This document shows positions 49,058-59,022 of a stretch of 64,000 nt of DNA, piece by piece. Source of the DNA: Ewingella sp. CoE-038-23 (GTDB lineage: Bacteria; Pseudomonadota; Gammaproteobacteria; Enterobacterales; Enterobacteriaceae); contig NZ_JAZHOH010000001.1 in NCBI RefSeq assembly GCF_040419245.1, positions 3,472,001 to 3,536,000 of the forward strand, written 5' to 3'. The number at the start of each line of letters is the position of its first letter. Positions within the stretch are counted from its first letter, which is position 1. A program made the translations under genes and the position numbers. Below the pieces are notes generated by a model. The model searched no databases. It saw nothing but the letters and a program-made list of their open reading frames with translations, and was not told the DNA's origin.

Positions 49058-52000
49058 AAATTCTCAGCCTGCGGCTTAAAAACCTGAACTCGCTGGAAGG
49101 CGAGTGGAAAATCGATTTCACCGCCGAGCCTTTTGCCAGCAACGGGCTTTTTGCCATTACCGGCCCGACCGGCGCGGGGAAAACCACCCTGCTCGACGCC
49201 ATCTGTCTGGCGCTTTACCACCAGACCCCGCGCCTCAACGTGTCGCCAACCCAAAACGAGCTAATGACTCGCCACACCGCAGAATCACTCGCCGAAGTGG
49301 AGTTTGAAGTGAAAGGCATTGGCTATCGCGCCTTCTGGAGCCAGCGCCGGGCCAAGAACTCGCCGGACGGCAACCTGCAAGCGCCGAAGGTGGAACTGGC
49401 GCTGCTGGAAGATGGCAAAATTCTGGCCGACAAAGTGCGCGACAAGCTTGACGCCATCGCCCAGCTCACCGGGCTGGATTTTGGCCGTTTCACCAAGTCG
49501 ATGATGCTGTCGCAGGGCCAGTTTGCCGCCTTCCTCAACGCCGACGCCAATGACCGCGCCGAGCTGCTGGAAGAGCTGACCGGCACCGAGATTTACGGTC
49601 GGCTGTCCGAGCAGGTTTTCGAGCAGCACAAGCAGGCGAAAAACCAGCTCGAAGGTTTACACCAGCGCATGGCGGGCATTGAGCTGCTTAGCGAAGAGCA
49701 GCGCCAGCTTTTGGAAGGCCAACTGGCCGAGGTAAACCAGCAAGAACAGCAGCTTAGCCAGCAGTCGCAGGCGCAGCAGCGCGACCTCAACTGGCTGCAA
49801 CAGTGGCAGCAGGCGCAGCTCAAGCAGCAGCAATATCAGCAACTGCTTCAGGCCAGCGAGCAGGAAGCCGCGCAGGCCGCGCCGCAGTTACTGCAACTGG
49901 CGCAGAGCGAACCGGCGGAAAAACTTCGCCCCCTGCTCAATGACCGCAATCGTCTGCGGCAGGACAATCTGGCACTCAGCCAGCATCTCAAAGAACTGGG
50001 CGAGCAGCAGGCCAATCAGCTTCAACAGATGGCCCCTCTGGCGCAGGCCGTCGAGCAGGCCCGCGCGGCTCGCCAGCAGCAGGTTCAAACCCAAGAGCAG
50101 CAGCAGAAGCTGATTGACGAGCAGGTGCAGCCGCTGGACAACCAGATTGCCCAGCTAGATAAAACACAGGCAGACAGCCAACAGGCGCTGGCCGACACCC
50201 AAAAGCAGGCGACTGAGCTGGCGGCAACCTTAGAACAACTCAGCGCGGATCGCCTGAAGCTGGAGCAGCAGAGTCAGCAGCATCAAGCCCAGCAGGCCAC
50301 TCTCGCCGCCGCACTGGGCAGCCAGCAAAAGCAGCAGGCCGAGCTGGAACAACGCCATCCACTGACGGCACTGCAGCAGCGCCAGTCGGAGCTGACTCGC
50401 CTGCGCCCGGTGCGCCAACAGCTGTTTTCCCTCTCCCAGCAGTATCCGCAAATCAGCCAGCGAGTTGAGCAACAGAGCCAAGAATTTGCCCAGCGTCACG
50501 CTGAATTGTCCGCAGCTGAGAAACAGCTGGAGCTGATCCGCCAAGAGTTTAAGCAGCACAAAACCCACCAGACCGACGTCGAAAAACTGCTTGAGCAGGA
50601 GAAGCTGATTGTCCGTCTGGAGGCCGAGCGCTCGCGTCTGCAAACTGGCGAAGCCTGCCCGCTGTGCGGCTCGACCGAGCACCCGGCCATTCAGCAATAT
50701 CAGTCGGTTAAGCCGTCAGAAACCGAGCAGCGGGTGGCGGAAATGCGCGCCAAAACTGAGGCGTTGCACACGCAAGGCACCGAGCTGCGGGCCAAAACCG
50801 AGAGCCAGAAAGAGCAGCAGGCGCGGCTGCAAAACCAGCTGGTGCGGGACCAAAACCAGCAAAAAGCCTATCTCGAAAGCTGGCAGCAGCTGAGCGCCCC
50901 GCTCAATCTCAGTTTTGAATTACAAGACGCGGCGCAGCTGGAGCAATGGCTGGCGGAGCGTGACCAAGAAGAGCAGCAGTGTCAGCAACTTAGCAGCCAG
51001 CATGAGCAGCAAGCGCGGGCGTTACAGCAGGCGAAAGATGCCCTGACGGCGGCGCAGAGCGAGCAGCTCAAAGCCCAGCAGCAGACCGCGTTATTAACGG
51101 AACGCTTCACGCTGATGCAAACCAGCCATGCCCAGCAACAGCAGCAGTTGACAAAGCTTCAGCAGCAGGTCGCTGAAGATGGCGAAAGCGTGCAAAAGCT
51201 CCGCCAGCAGCGCGTGGCGCTGTTCGGCGAAAAGCTGATTTCTCAGGTACGCGAGCAATTGCGCGCCCAGCTGCAAGCCAGCGAGAATGCCTTGCAGGCC
51301 GCCAGCGAGCAGTTGCAAAAATCGCAAGAGCTGCGCGACAGGCTTGCCGGGCAGGTCGCCAGCGCGATCGCCTCTCAGCTGCAGTTGACCGAGCTGTTGC
51401 AGCAGGCCGAAAGTGCGTGGCAGCAGGCGCTAAGCACCAGTGATTTCGCCGACGAGCAGGCGGTCAGCCTCGCCCTGCTCGACGACACCCTGCGCCAGCA
51501 GTTGCAGCAGCGCAAAGAGCAGCTTCAGCAGAAACTGGCCGAGCATCGCGCCCTGCTGGAACAGGCCAATCTCACTCTCGAGCAGCAGCGCCAACAGCGG
51601 CCGGAAACCCTGAGTGAAACCGACAGTGATACCGCGCCGCTGGCCGAACGCCTCGAGCAATTGGCCCAGCAGCTAAAAGCCTTGCAGCAGCGTCAGGGGG
51701 AGATCCGCAACCAACTGACCACCGACGTCACGCGCCGTGAGGGGCAGCAAAGCCTGATCGCGCAGATTGCTCAGTCCCAGCAGCTGTGCGACGACTGGGG
51801 CTATTTGAACTCGCTGATTGGCTCCAGCGACGGCGCGAAATTCCGCAAATTCGCCCAAGGTCTGACATTGGATCATCTGGTGTATCTGGCAAACAAGCAG
51901 TTGGAAAAGCTGCACGGCCGCTACCTGTTGCAGCGCAAAACCAGCGACGCGCTGGAGTTGCAGGTGGTGGATACCTGGCAGGCCGACGCGGTACGTGACA

Positions 52001-52302
52001 CCCGCACCCTGTCGGGCGGCGAGAGCTTCTTGGTCAGTCTGGCACTGGCGCTGGCGCTCTCCGATCTGGTGAGTGACAAGACTCGCATTGACTCACTGTT
52101 CCTGGATGAAGGCTTCGGCACCCTCGACGCCGACACGCTGGACACCGCGCTGGATGCCCTCGACAGCCTGAACGCATCGGGTAAAACCATCGGCGTGATC
52201 AGCCACGTGGAGGCCATGAAAGACCGCATCCCGGTGCAAATCAAAGTCACCAAGGTGAATGGTCTGGGGGTCAGCCGTCTGAGCAGCCAGTTTAAAGTCT
52301 GA
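49054..52302 (+). CDS. sbcC: SbcCD ATPase subunit C
   Basis: 1,082 aa. Walker A '[20 protein letters not shown]' at the N-terminus, two very Gln/Leu/Ala-rich coiled coils (about 180-500 and 560-870), zinc hook '[14 protein letters not shown]' near residue 535, ABC signature '[20 protein letters not shown]' and Walker B '[15 protein letters not shown]'. SMC/Rad50-like partner of SbcD. Confidence 0.97.
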   Translation: MKILSLRLKNLNSLEGEWKIDFTAEPFASNGLFAITGPTGAGKTTLLDAICLALYHQTPRLNVSPTQNELMTRHTAESLAEVEFEVKGIGYRAFWSQRRAKNSPDGNLQAPKVELALLEDGKILADKVRDKLDAIAQLTGLDFGRFTKSMMLSQGQFAAFLNADANDRAELLEELTGTEIYGRLSEQVFEQHKQAKNQLEGLHQRMAGIELLSEEQRQLLEGQLAEVNQQEQQLSQQSQAQQRDLNWLQQWQQAQLKQQQYQQLLQASEQEAAQAAPQLLQLAQSEPAEKLRPLLNDRNRLRQDNLALSQHLKELGEQQANQLQQMAPLAQAVEQARAARQQQVQTQEQQQKLIDEQVQPLDNQIAQLDKTQADSQQALADTQKQATELAATLEQLSADRLKLEQQSQQHQAQQATLAAALGSQQKQQAELEQRHPLTALQQRQSELTRLRPVRQQLFSLSQQYPQISQRVEQQSQEFAQRHAELSAAEKQLELIRQEFKQHKTHQTDVEKLLEQEKLIVRLEAERSRLQTGEACPLCGSTEHPAIQQYQSVKPSETEQRVAEMRAKTEALHTQGTELRAKTESQKEQQARLQNQLVRDQNQQKAYLESWQQLSAPLNLSFELQDAAQLEQWLAERDQEEQQCQQLSSQHEQQARALQQAKDALTAAQSEQLKAQQQTALLTERFTLMQTSHAQQQQQLTKLQQQVAEDGESVQKLRQQRVALFGEKLISQVREQLRAQLQASENALQAASEQLQKSQELRDRLAGQVASAIASQLQLTELLQQAESAWQQALSTSDFADEQAVSLALLDDTLRQQLQQRKEQLQQKLAEHRALLEQANLTLEQQRQQRPETLSETDSDTAPLAERLEQLAQQLKALQQRQGEIRNQLTTDVTRREGQQSLIAQIAQSQQLCDDWGYLNSLIGSSDGAKFRKFAQGLTLDHLVYLANKQLEKLHGRYLLQRKTSDALELQVVDTWQADAVRDTRTLSGGESFLVSLALALALSDLVSDKTRIDSLFLDEGFGTLDADTLDTALDALDSLNASGKTIGVISHVEAMKDRIPVQIKVTKVNGLGVSRLSSQFKV

Positions 52303-52324
52303 TTTTCGCCCGTTGAGAACCAAC

Positions 52325-52350
52325 AATGGCTAGCCAACCGCTAGCCATTT
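52325..52350 (+). terminator. Possible sbcDC terminator
   Basis: AATGGCTAGC-caac-CGCTAGCCATT stem twenty bases after the sbcC stop; only a short T run follows, so termination may be weak. Confidence 0.5.
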
Positions 52351-52381
52351 GCACATCTATAACCCAGCTTTTCTCACCTTG

Positions 52382-52398
52382 CGCACCAGCGCGGTGCA
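52382..52398. promoter_or_regulatory. NtrC-like binding site
   Basis: GCACC-agcgc-GGTGC, the exact core palindrome of NtrC sites, centred about 88 bases before the predicted sigma-54 start. Confidence 0.55.
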
Positions 52399-52451
52399 CC
52401 TCTCCTGTTTTAGTCTACTGAAAATGCAGGCTTTTCTGCTTTTGACCAACA

Positions 52452-52467
52452 TGGCACGGCCTGTGCT
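52452..52467 (+). promoter_or_regulatory. Sigma-54-type promoter of ABC operon
   Basis: TGGCACG-GCCT-GTGCT: GG (52453-52454), ten bases, GC (52465-52466), as required for RpoN -24/-12 elements. It lies 65 bases before the substrate-binding protein gene, with the NtrC-like site upstream. Together they suggest induction under nitrogen limitation. Confidence 0.6.
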
Positions 52468-52532
52468 TAGGGTTATGTATACAAGTTGCGGTACAAGCTG
52501 CAACCCCTCATTAACCCGCAAGAGGCCAGTCG

Positions 52533-53555
52533 ATGAAAAACAGCAAACCTGAGTCATCTCTCGTCAATCCCCGCCGCCGCCAACTGATGAAATGGCTGGC
52601 GATCACCGGCGGAGCCATGACCCTCGGCGGCATGGTGCCCGCCAGCGCCTTTGCCGCCGATGACGATGAAATCCGTATCGGCTACTGGCCGATTGTTGGC
52701 GGCCTGCCTTTTTATGTCGCGCTGGAACAGGGCTTTTTCAAACAGGCCGGGCTGAATGTCAAAGGGGTGAAGTTCGCCAGCGCCCAGCAGATTATCGAAG
52801 GCATGCTCACCGGACGCATTCACGGCTGCGCCAACGGCACGGCCACCGGCGCACTGGGGCTTGGCGCAATCACCCAGCCCGACTTGTTCAAAATCATCTG
52901 CTCGAACCCGTCGAATCGCACCTTGGTGCTGGACGAATTCTTAGTGCCACTCGACAGCAAGGCCACGTCGATTGCTGATCTGAAAGGCAAGAAAATCGCC
53001 TGCGGGCCGGGCATTCAGAACGTCACCATGGCTAAAATCATTCTGGAGAAAAACGGCTTCACCAACCCCTCGGTGATTGAACTGCCGGTCGGCCAGCACG
53101 CCCCAGCGCTGGCGGCGGGCCAGATTGATGGCGTCTACACTCTCGAACCTACCGGCACCGTCGGACGCATGAAGCACCTGTCGCGCACGCTGGAAACCGG
53201 GGTTATCTCGAAATATGTGCTGGGCGATGCCGATGCCCCGTGGTTTGGCGGCGCGGCGGCGCTGAATACGGCCTTTATTAAAAGCAGCCCGGACGCGGCG
53301 AAAAAGTTTATTGCCGCCTATGCCCAAGCCGTGGAGTTCATCCAAGCCAACCCTGACAAGGCCCGCGCCAACATCGCCGGGTATACCAGCATAGAGCCTG
53401 CGTTGGTCAGCGAAGTGCCGCTGCCGGGCTTCGTCATGTATCCGCAGCTCAACGGCGACAACCTGAAGTGGTTCCAGAAATTCTATGACGTGTTTACTGA
53501 ACGCAAGATTTTCAGCAAGCCGGTGGACGTGGCATCGCTGATTTATCAAGGTTAA
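52533..53555 (+). CDS. ABC transporter substrate-binding protein (NMT1/SsuA-like)
   Basis: 340 aa, AGAGG site. N-terminus 'NPRRRQLMKWLAITGGAMTL' is a twin-arginine-like signal with cleavage after 'SAFA'. The mature part ('IRIGYWPIVGGLPFYVALEQ', 'KGKKIACGPGIQNVTMAKII', 'ALAAGQIDGVYTLEPTG') is the NMT1/SsuA/TauA fold. Substrate not readable; candidates are amines, sulfonates or nitrogen heterocycles. First gene of a three-gene importer. Confidence 0.87.
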   Translation: MKNSKPESSLVNPRRRQLMKWLAITGGAMTLGGMVPASAFAADDDEIRIGYWPIVGGLPFYVALEQGFFKQAGLNVKGVKFASAQQIIEGMLTGRIHGCANGTATGALGLGAITQPDLFKIICSNPSNRTLVLDEFLVPLDSKATSIADLKGKKIACGPGIQNVTMAKIILEKNGFTNPSVIELPVGQHAPALAAGQIDGVYTLEPTGTVGRMKHLSRTLETGVISKYVLGDADAPWFGGAAALNTAFIKSSPDAAKKFIAAYAQAVEFIQANPDKARANIAGYTSIEPALVSEVPLPGFVMYPQLNGDNLKWFQKFYDVFTERKIFSKPVDVASLIYQG

Positions 53556-53570
53556 ACGGGGAGAACCGCC

Positions 53571-54335
53571 ATGACTTCACGCTGGTCTACGAAATTATTG
53601 CCGCTCATCGGCCCGGTTCTGCTGTTTCTGTTTTGGCAGTTAGCTGTCAGCGCGAAATGGCTGAATCCGGTGCTGCTGCCCTCGCCGGTTGAGACGCTGA
53701 GCTATATGTTCCAGTCGTTTTCCGACGCCAGCATGCGCACGGATATCGGCGCGACGCTCTATCGCACGCTGATGTCATTTGCCTTTGCGGCGGTGATTGG
53801 CGTGCCGCTGGGGGTGGTATTGGGCAGCAGTGAAAAGGTCTACCGCAGTCTGGAATTCCTCATCGACTTTTTCCGCTCCACGCCCTCTTCGGCGCTTATC
53901 CCGCTGTTTATGCTGATCTTTGGCATTACCGACGCCAACAAAATCGCCATCGCGGCCTTCGCGGCGGTGCTGGTTATCCTGTTCAACAGCGCCTATGGGG
54001 TGATGAATGCCAAGAAAACCCGGCTGATGGCTGCCAAGGTGATGGGGATTTCGCGCTGGCACATTTTCAAAGACATCATGCTGATGGAGAGTCTGGCGCA
54101 AACCTTTGTCGGCCTGCGCACCGGCGTGTCGATTGCGCTGGTAATTGTGATTGTCGCCGAGATGTTTATCGGTGCGGAAACCGGGCTGGGTCATCGCATC
54201 ATCGACGCCCAGCAAGTGTTCAATATCAAAGACATGTATGCCTCAATCCTGATCACCGGGGCCATCGGCTACCTGCTCAATCTGGCCTTCCTGCTGGTGG
54301 AAAAACGTATCGTTCACTGGAGTAGCAAAGCATGA
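53571..54335 (+). CDS. ABC transporter permease (SsuC/TauC type)
   Basis: 254 aa, GGGGAG site. Six predicted transmembrane helices; the EAA loop 'AAKVMGISRWHIFKDIMLME' couples to the ATPase. 'LPSPVETLSYMFQSF' and 'FFRSTPSSALIPLFMLIFGI' fit the SsuC/TauC family. Its stop overlaps the ATPase start as ATGA. Confidence 0.93.
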   Translation: MTSRWSTKLLPLIGPVLLFLFWQLAVSAKWLNPVLLPSPVETLSYMFQSFSDASMRTDIGATLYRTLMSFAFAAVIGVPLGVVLGSSEKVYRSLEFLIDFFRSTPSSALIPLFMLIFGITDANKIAIAAFAAVLVILFNSAYGVMNAKKTRLMAAKVMGISRWHIFKDIMLMESLAQTFVGLRTGVSIALVIVIVAEMFIGAETGLGHRIIDAQQVFNIKDMYASILITGAIGYLLNLAFLLVEKRIVHWSSKA

Positions 54336-55153
54336 CGCAACCTCTCTCACTTCGCGATGACTACAAGGGGCCGCAGCTGCCGCAGTACCCTTCTCGCCCC
54401 GACACCCACGTGACTATTCGCGGCTTGTCGAAATCTTTTGCCGGCCAGCCGCTGTATACCGACTTTAATTTGGATCTGCCTCGCGGAAAAATTGTCTCCA
54501 TTTTCGGCCCTAACGGCTGCGGCAAGTCGACCCTGATGAACATGGTGGCCGGGCTGATCCCGCTGGATCAGGGCGAGGTGCTGTTCGACGGCAAAACGCT
54601 GGCGCAAACCACCATCGGCTATGTGTTCCAGAACTACCGCGACGCGCTATTCCCGTGGATGAGCTCGTGGGCCAATATCGCCTATCCGCTGGTGCGCCAC
54701 GGCATGAACAGGGCCGAGGTGGAGGCGCGAGTGGCGGAGCTGGTGGCCATGTTTGATATCCGTTTTGACCTCAAACGCTACCCTTATGAGCTTTCAGGCG
54801 GCCAGCAGCAGACGGTTTGCATCATGCGTGCCTTGGCGACGCGCCCGGAGGTGATGTTCCTCGACGAGCCGTTCTCGGCGTTAGATTTCGAAATGACGCT
54901 GTTTATCCGCGACAAGTTGCAGGAAGTACAGATGGCGACCGGCGTGACGATGGTGATTGTGTCTCATGATCTTGAGGACGCGGTATTTCTGGCCGATGAG
55001 ATCCTGCTGCTGACCCGCAGACCAACTCGCATCGCGGAAATCGTACCTTTCGACCTGCCTCGCCCGCGCGACGCCGAGATCATGAGCCATGCCGAATTTA
55101 TTCGCGTCAAAGCCCATACGCTGGAAGTGTTTAAACGCGAGATGGCGCTGTAG
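54332..55153 (+). CDS. ABC transporter ATP-binding protein (SsuB/TauB type)
   Basis: 273 aa. Walker A 'IFGPNGCGKSTLMNMVAGLI', Q-loop 'VFQNYRDALFPWM', signature 'YELSGGQQQTVCIMRALATR' (Q-Q-Q where R is common), Walker B 'VMFLDEPFSALDFEM', H-loop 'VSHDLEDAVFLADEI'. Completes the importer. Its 3' end overlaps the convergent AraC gene by 23 bases. Confidence 0.93.
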   Translation: MTQPLSLRDDYKGPQLPQYPSRPDTHVTIRGLSKSFAGQPLYTDFNLDLPRGKIVSIFGPNGCGKSTLMNMVAGLIPLDQGEVLFDGKTLAQTTIGYVFQNYRDALFPWMSSWANIAYPLVRHGMNRAEVEARVAELVAMFDIRFDLKRYPYELSGGQQQTVCIMRALATRPEVMFLDEPFSALDFEMTLFIRDKLQEVQMATGVTMVIVSHDLEDAVFLADEILLLTRRPTRIAEIVPFDLPRPRDAEIMSHAEFIRVKAHTLEVFKREMAL

Positions 55154-56255
55154 TGGACTCCTCACTGGCCCCGGCCTGCCGCCACTGGCGCGGGCTGACG
55201 CCAAACCAGCGGCGAAATGCCCGCGAGAAGGCGCTGACTTCGGAGTAGCCGAGCAGCAGCGCCATTTCCGAAATCGGCAGCTGCTGTTGCTGTAAATAGT
55301 GGGTCGCCAGCTCGCAGCGCACCTTGTCCACCAGCTGAGTAAAGCTTAGGTTCTGCTCGCGCAGGCGGCGCTGTAAGGAGCTGGCCGACAGGCCCATTTT
55401 GTCCGCCACTTCATCCAAAACTGGCTCGCCGCGCAGCAGAGCCTGACGCACCCGCGAACGGGCGCTGTCGACGATTGACTGCTGAGAAGGCGCGTCGGCG
55501 TTCAGTCGGCGAATGGCGTCTTGCATCACCAGCAGCAGGGTTTGGTCGCGCTCCGGCATGGCGCGCTGCAAATCGCGTTTGGCGATCAGCAATGAGTTGT
55601 AAGGCTGGTCGAAGTAGACCGGCGCGTCGAAAATTTTGCAGTGCTCGTGCCACTGGTGCGGACGCGGATGCTCAAAATGCACTTCGCGCGGCGCCCAGCT
55701 TTTGCCTAAGCCGTGGCGCAACAGATTGAGGATCATCCCCAGCGTCAGTTCGGCGTCCTGCCGTTTACACAAAATACTGCCGTGGCGCACCTGATAGTCA
55801 AAACGGTAGTGATCGCCCTTGTCCACCAGCCGGGTCAAGGTGTTGTGTTGATGAAAAGGAAAGGCGTTCACCACGTTTTGAATCGCGGTCTCTACCGTAG
55901 AAGAACAGAGGCCAATGTAGCCAATCAGCCCCAATGACTGGGGTTTGAACTGTCTGCCGTAGTGCAAACCGAAGTTATCGCAGCCCGACTGCACCGCCGC
56001 CTCTTCCAGCACCTGACAGTAGTTCGGCAAGCCTAGGCTCAGCGTGGGCTGTTGCAGCAGTTCGGGGTTGATGCGGCACAGCCCGAGCACGCGATCCACA
56101 TCCGCCCCTTTCGACAGAATAAACTCGCTAAGCCCCGACGCCGCCGCGGCCAGCACGCCGCGATTGCCAGCCTCGTGCTGCCCCAGCGCGCTGAGCGCCC
56201 CGTTCAAACCCGGCGTGAAGCCGGTTAGTGGTTGAAGTAAAGGTTCAGTGTGCAT
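55131..56255 (-). CDS. AraC-family regulator (OruR-like)
   Basis: 374 aa from ATG at 56253-56255 with GGAAG. Residues 40-230 form the arabinose-binding-like domain of the OruR/QbdB group ('RGVLAAAASGLSEFILSKGA', 'GLHYGRQFKPQSLGLIGYIG'). C-terminal HTH: 'VLDEVADKMGLSASSLQRRL', 'ISEMALLLGYSEVSAFSRAF', 'RRWFGVSPRQWRQ'. Likely controls the flanking importer and/or amino alcohol genes. Confidence 0.9.
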   Translation of the reverse strand: MHTEPLLQPLTGFTPGLNGALSALGQHEAGNRGVLAAAASGLSEFILSKGADVDRVLGLCRINPELLQQPTLSLGLPNYCQVLEEAAVQSGCDNFGLHYGRQFKPQSLGLIGYIGLCSSTVETAIQNVVNAFPFHQHNTLTRLVDKGDHYRFDYQVRHGSILCKRQDAELTLGMILNLLRHGLGKSWAPREVHFEHPRPHQWHEHCKIFDAPVYFDQPYNSLLIAKRDLQRAMPERDQTLLLVMQDAIRRLNADAPSQQSIVDSARSRVRQALLRGEPVLDEVADKMGLSASSLQRRLREQNLSFTQLVDKVRCELATHYLQQQQLPISEMALLLGYSEVSAFSRAFRRWFGVSPRQWRQAGASEESTTAPSRV

Positions 56256-56404
56256 GTTCTTCCACTCCATAAGGCAAACAGGTCAGGAAGTTCTGCAAGT
56301 TTCGTACCAGCACGGCGGGAAGAACAAATGCAGTCAGGACAGAGACTTAGCGCCGCAGGGCTGGACAAAGCCCCAAGCGGCGCACAGAAAACGTGCAGCT
56401 TGCT

Positions 56405-57415
56405 TCACGCCCGCGCCTGATGTTGCGGCAGGCGTGCGAGATAATCGCGGCATAAACGCAGGCTTTCGGCTTCCCAATCATCCCCCAGACTTTGCGCCAT
56501 TTCGGTGGTGGCGTGCGATCCGCGCCAAGCCAGCAGCTGGATCCGCCGCTGAACGATCATCGTGGGGATCACCGCCAGATCCGCCTCGCTCAGCGGGCAG
56601 ACGCGCTGATAGCCGCGTAGCCAGTGCTCGACCCACTCCGAGGCGCGCGGGTGGTGCTCGACAAAGCTGATCGCCGCCGCCGCGTCATGCATATACCAGC
56701 CCATGCCGCAGTCGTCGAAGTCGATCACCCGGGTTTCGCCCTCATGCATCAGCAGGTTGGTGAGGCGCAGATCGGCGTGGATCAGCCCGAAGCGTTCGCT
56801 GCTTTTGCCATAGTCTTGCAGCACCTGATGAATGTGCCCGATGGTCTGTTCAATCAGTGGGAAATCCTCTTCGCGCAGCCCCGGCGCGTCCTGCCAGCGC
56901 CCCCAATGACTCTGCGGCCCAACCATGGTGTCGTGATCCCAGATGATGCGCCGGAACCCTTCGGGTTTGGCCCAGCTTCGGCTGTGTTGGTGCAGGCGTG
57001 CCGTCACCTCTCCCAACTGGGCAAAGGCGCGAGGGTCAACCTCGGTGGTCGGCATCTCACCCTCAATCCAGTGGAAAAAGGTGACATTACGGCTTTCGCC
57101 GTCGCCCACTGGCAGGGTCTGCACCCGATGACCGTCGAGCGCCACAATCGCCTCTGGCACCATGATGCCGGTATGACGTAGAGCGTCCAGCCACGCCAAC
57201 TCGCTCTCTATCTCGTCGCGATGGTGGTAATCGCCGCGATGAATGCGTAAGGCAAAACGCTGGCCGCTGTCACCACGCACCAAGAAAGTGGCGTTTTCCG
57301 AGCGGCACAAAAGAGACAACTCCCCGCGAAAAGCGGCGTGATAGCGCAGCAGCGCCTCGCGGGCTAACTGGGTCAGGCTGGCGGCATCAAGCGTATCGGA
57401 CTGTTTAGCATTCAT
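56405..57415 (-). CDS. APH-fold kinase, probable amino alcohol (ethanolamine/hydroxylysine) kinase
   Basis: 336 aa from ATG at 57413-57415. Aminoglycoside phosphotransferase-like fold: nucleotide loop region 'RSENATFLVRGDSGQRFALR', catalytic 'GLIHADLRLTNLLMHEG' (H-x-D-x-x-x-x-N), metal Asp in 'TRVIDFDDCGMGWYMHD'. Divergent from a PLP phospho-lyase gene. Pairs of such genes are known for hydroxylysine and ethanolamine breakdown via the phosphorylated intermediate. The exact substrate is inferred. Confidence 0.82.
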   Translation of the reverse strand: MNAKQSDTLDAASLTQLAREALLRYHAAFRGELSLLCRSENATFLVRGDSGQRFALRIHRGDYHHRDEIESELAWLDALRHTGIMVPEAIVALDGHRVQTLPVGDGESRNVTFFHWIEGEMPTTEVDPRAFAQLGEVTARLHQHSRSWAKPEGFRRIIWDHDTMVGPQSHWGRWQDAPGLREEDFPLIEQTIGHIHQVLQDYGKSSERFGLIHADLRLTNLLMHEGETRVIDFDDCGMGWYMHDAAAAISFVEHHPRASEWVEHWLRGYQRVCPLSEADLAVIPTMIVQRRIQLLAWRGSHATTEMAQSLGDDWEAESLRLCRDYLARLPQHQARA

Positions 57416-57545
57416 AGTGTTCACTCCGGCAGGTGGCAATCAATCAAATGAATCGGCCTTCAGAATGAGAGCCCGCCGCGTTTGCTGCTTGACCCGGCAA
57501 GAGCAAATGTTGACCGCAGACGTTGCAAGCCCGCCAACAGGCAGG

Positions 57546-57589
57546 AACTTGACTTTAGGGCGCGCGAATCGCCATTCCACGGTCAAGTT
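57546..57589. promoter_or_regulatory. Inverted repeat between kinase and lyase genes
   Basis: AACTTGAC (57546-57553) and GTCAAGTT (57582-57589), perfect 8-base arms with centres 36 bases apart, in the 263-base divergent region. A likely operator, perhaps for the nearby AraC regulator. Confidence 0.5.
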
Positions 57590-57678
57590 TTGCCGTAGTG
57601 ACCAGCGCATTATCAAAACACTTCCACTACCGGGACGCCCGGCAACCAGAACTTCATCGCCTGTCAGGAGAAATTATC

Positions 57679-58992
57679 ATGTTGAAAACCAATGCCTTTG
57701 ACGCCGCAGCCAGCAGCAATATTCCGGCTGAAAATCTGGCGATGATTGAGCGCCGCCGCCGCTTGCTCGGCCCGGCCTATCAGCTGTTCTATAAGAACCC
57801 GGTGCATCTGGTGCGCGGTGAAGGGGTATGGGTGTATGACGCCGAAGGCCGCCGCTATCTCGACGTGTACAACAACGTGCCGTCGGTCGGCCACTGCCAT
57901 CCGCACGTACTGGAAGCCCTGGTGCGTCAGGCTTCGACCCTCAACACCCATACTCGCTATCTGCATGAAAATGTGCTGAATTTCGCCGAGAAGCTGGTCG
58001 GCACCATGCCCGCCGAGCTGAGTCAGGTGATGTTCACCTGCACCGGCAGCGAGTCTAACGATTTGGCTCTGCGCATCGCCGAAGACTTTACCGGCGGCAC
58101 CGGGGTGATTGTGACCGAGTTCAGTTACCACGGGATGACCAAAGCCATTGCCGGGCTGTCGGCGTCGATGGGGCCTTACGTCAAGGTAAATGGCGATGCG
58201 CGGGTGATCCCGGCGCCTATCCATAACCCGGCCAATCCGGCGGAGGTGGGTAAACGCTTCGCCAATGATATTCGCGCGGCGCTGGCCGATATGCACCGCC
58301 ACGGCATCAAACCGGCGGCCCTGATGATTGACACCTTCTTTACCAGCGACGGCGGCTTCTTCGACCCGGCCGGGTTCTTGAAAGAGGCGATTGACGTGAT
58401 CCACGACGCCGGGGCGCTGTACATCGCCGACGAAGTGCAGCCGGGCTATGGCCGTTCGGGGGAAACCATGTGGGGCTTTCAGCGCCACGGCGTGCTGCCG
58501 GATATCGTCTCCCTCGGCAAGCCAATGGGCAATGGTCATCCGATGGCGGGCATCACCATTCAGCCGCATATTTTGCAGCGTTTCGGCAGCGAATCGAGCT
58601 ATTTCAACACTTTTGGCGGCAACACGGTCTCTTCCGCCGTCGGCCTCGCCGTGCTGGAAGTGATTGAGCAGGAGAACCTGATCCCGAGCGTCGGCCGCGC
58701 GGGCAAAGCCATTCTCGACGGCATCAGCGCGCTGGCCCAGCGTTTCCCGGCCATCGGCAGCGTGCGCGGCGCGGGCCTGTTTGTCAGCGTAGATTTCGTC
58801 ACGGCCGACGGCGCGCCGGACTCGGTGACCGCGCTGGCGGTGGTCAACGCCCTGCGAGAAGAAGGCGTGCTGATTGGCGCATCCGGGCCGCACGCCAACA
58901 TCCTCAAGATTCGTCCACCTTTGGTGTTTACCGCCGAACATGCAGAGGTTCTGGTCGGCGCGCTGGAGAACGTCCTTAGCAAAATGTTCTGA
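57679..58992 (+). CDS. Class III PLP enzyme, AGXT2L-type phospho-lyase
   Basis: 437 aa from ATG at 57679 with CAGGAG. PLP Lys in 'VSLGKPMGNGHPMAG', Asp in 'YIADEVQPGYGRSG', 'VGHCHPHVLEALVRQ', 'FNTFGGNTVSSAVGLAVL' and 'VLIGASGPHANILKIRPPL' closely follow human ethanolamine-phosphate phospho-lyase (ETNPPL) and its hydroxylysine paralogue. Predicted reaction: O-phosphoethanolamine (or a relative) to acetaldehyde, ammonia and phosphate. Confidence 0.87.
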   Translation: MLKTNAFDAAASSNIPAENLAMIERRRRLLGPAYQLFYKNPVHLVRGEGVWVYDAEGRRYLDVYNNVPSVGHCHPHVLEALVRQASTLNTHTRYLHENVLNFAEKLVGTMPAELSQVMFTCTGSESNDLALRIAEDFTGGTGVIVTEFSYHGMTKAIAGLSASMGPYVKVNGDARVIPAPIHNPANPAEVGKRFANDIRAALADMHRHGIKPAALMIDTFFTSDGGFFDPAGFLKEAIDVIHDAGALYIADEVQPGYGRSGETMWGFQRHGVLPDIVSLGKPMGNGHPMAGITIQPHILQRFGSESSYFNTFGGNTVSSAVGLAVLEVIEQENLIPSVGRAGKAILDGISALAQRFPAIGSVRGAGLFVSVDFVTADGAPDSVTALAVVNALREEGVLIGASGPHANILKIRPPLVFTAEHAEVLVGALENVLSKMF

Positions 58993-59022
58993 ATATCCCT
59001 TCAACTGGTTCAGGAGAGCACA

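Noticed and set aside
57664..59004. 446-codon frame opposite the PLP phospho-lyase
   Set aside because: It is the GC-rich antisense shadow of a gene with clear catalytic motifs; His/Arg-rich with no family features.
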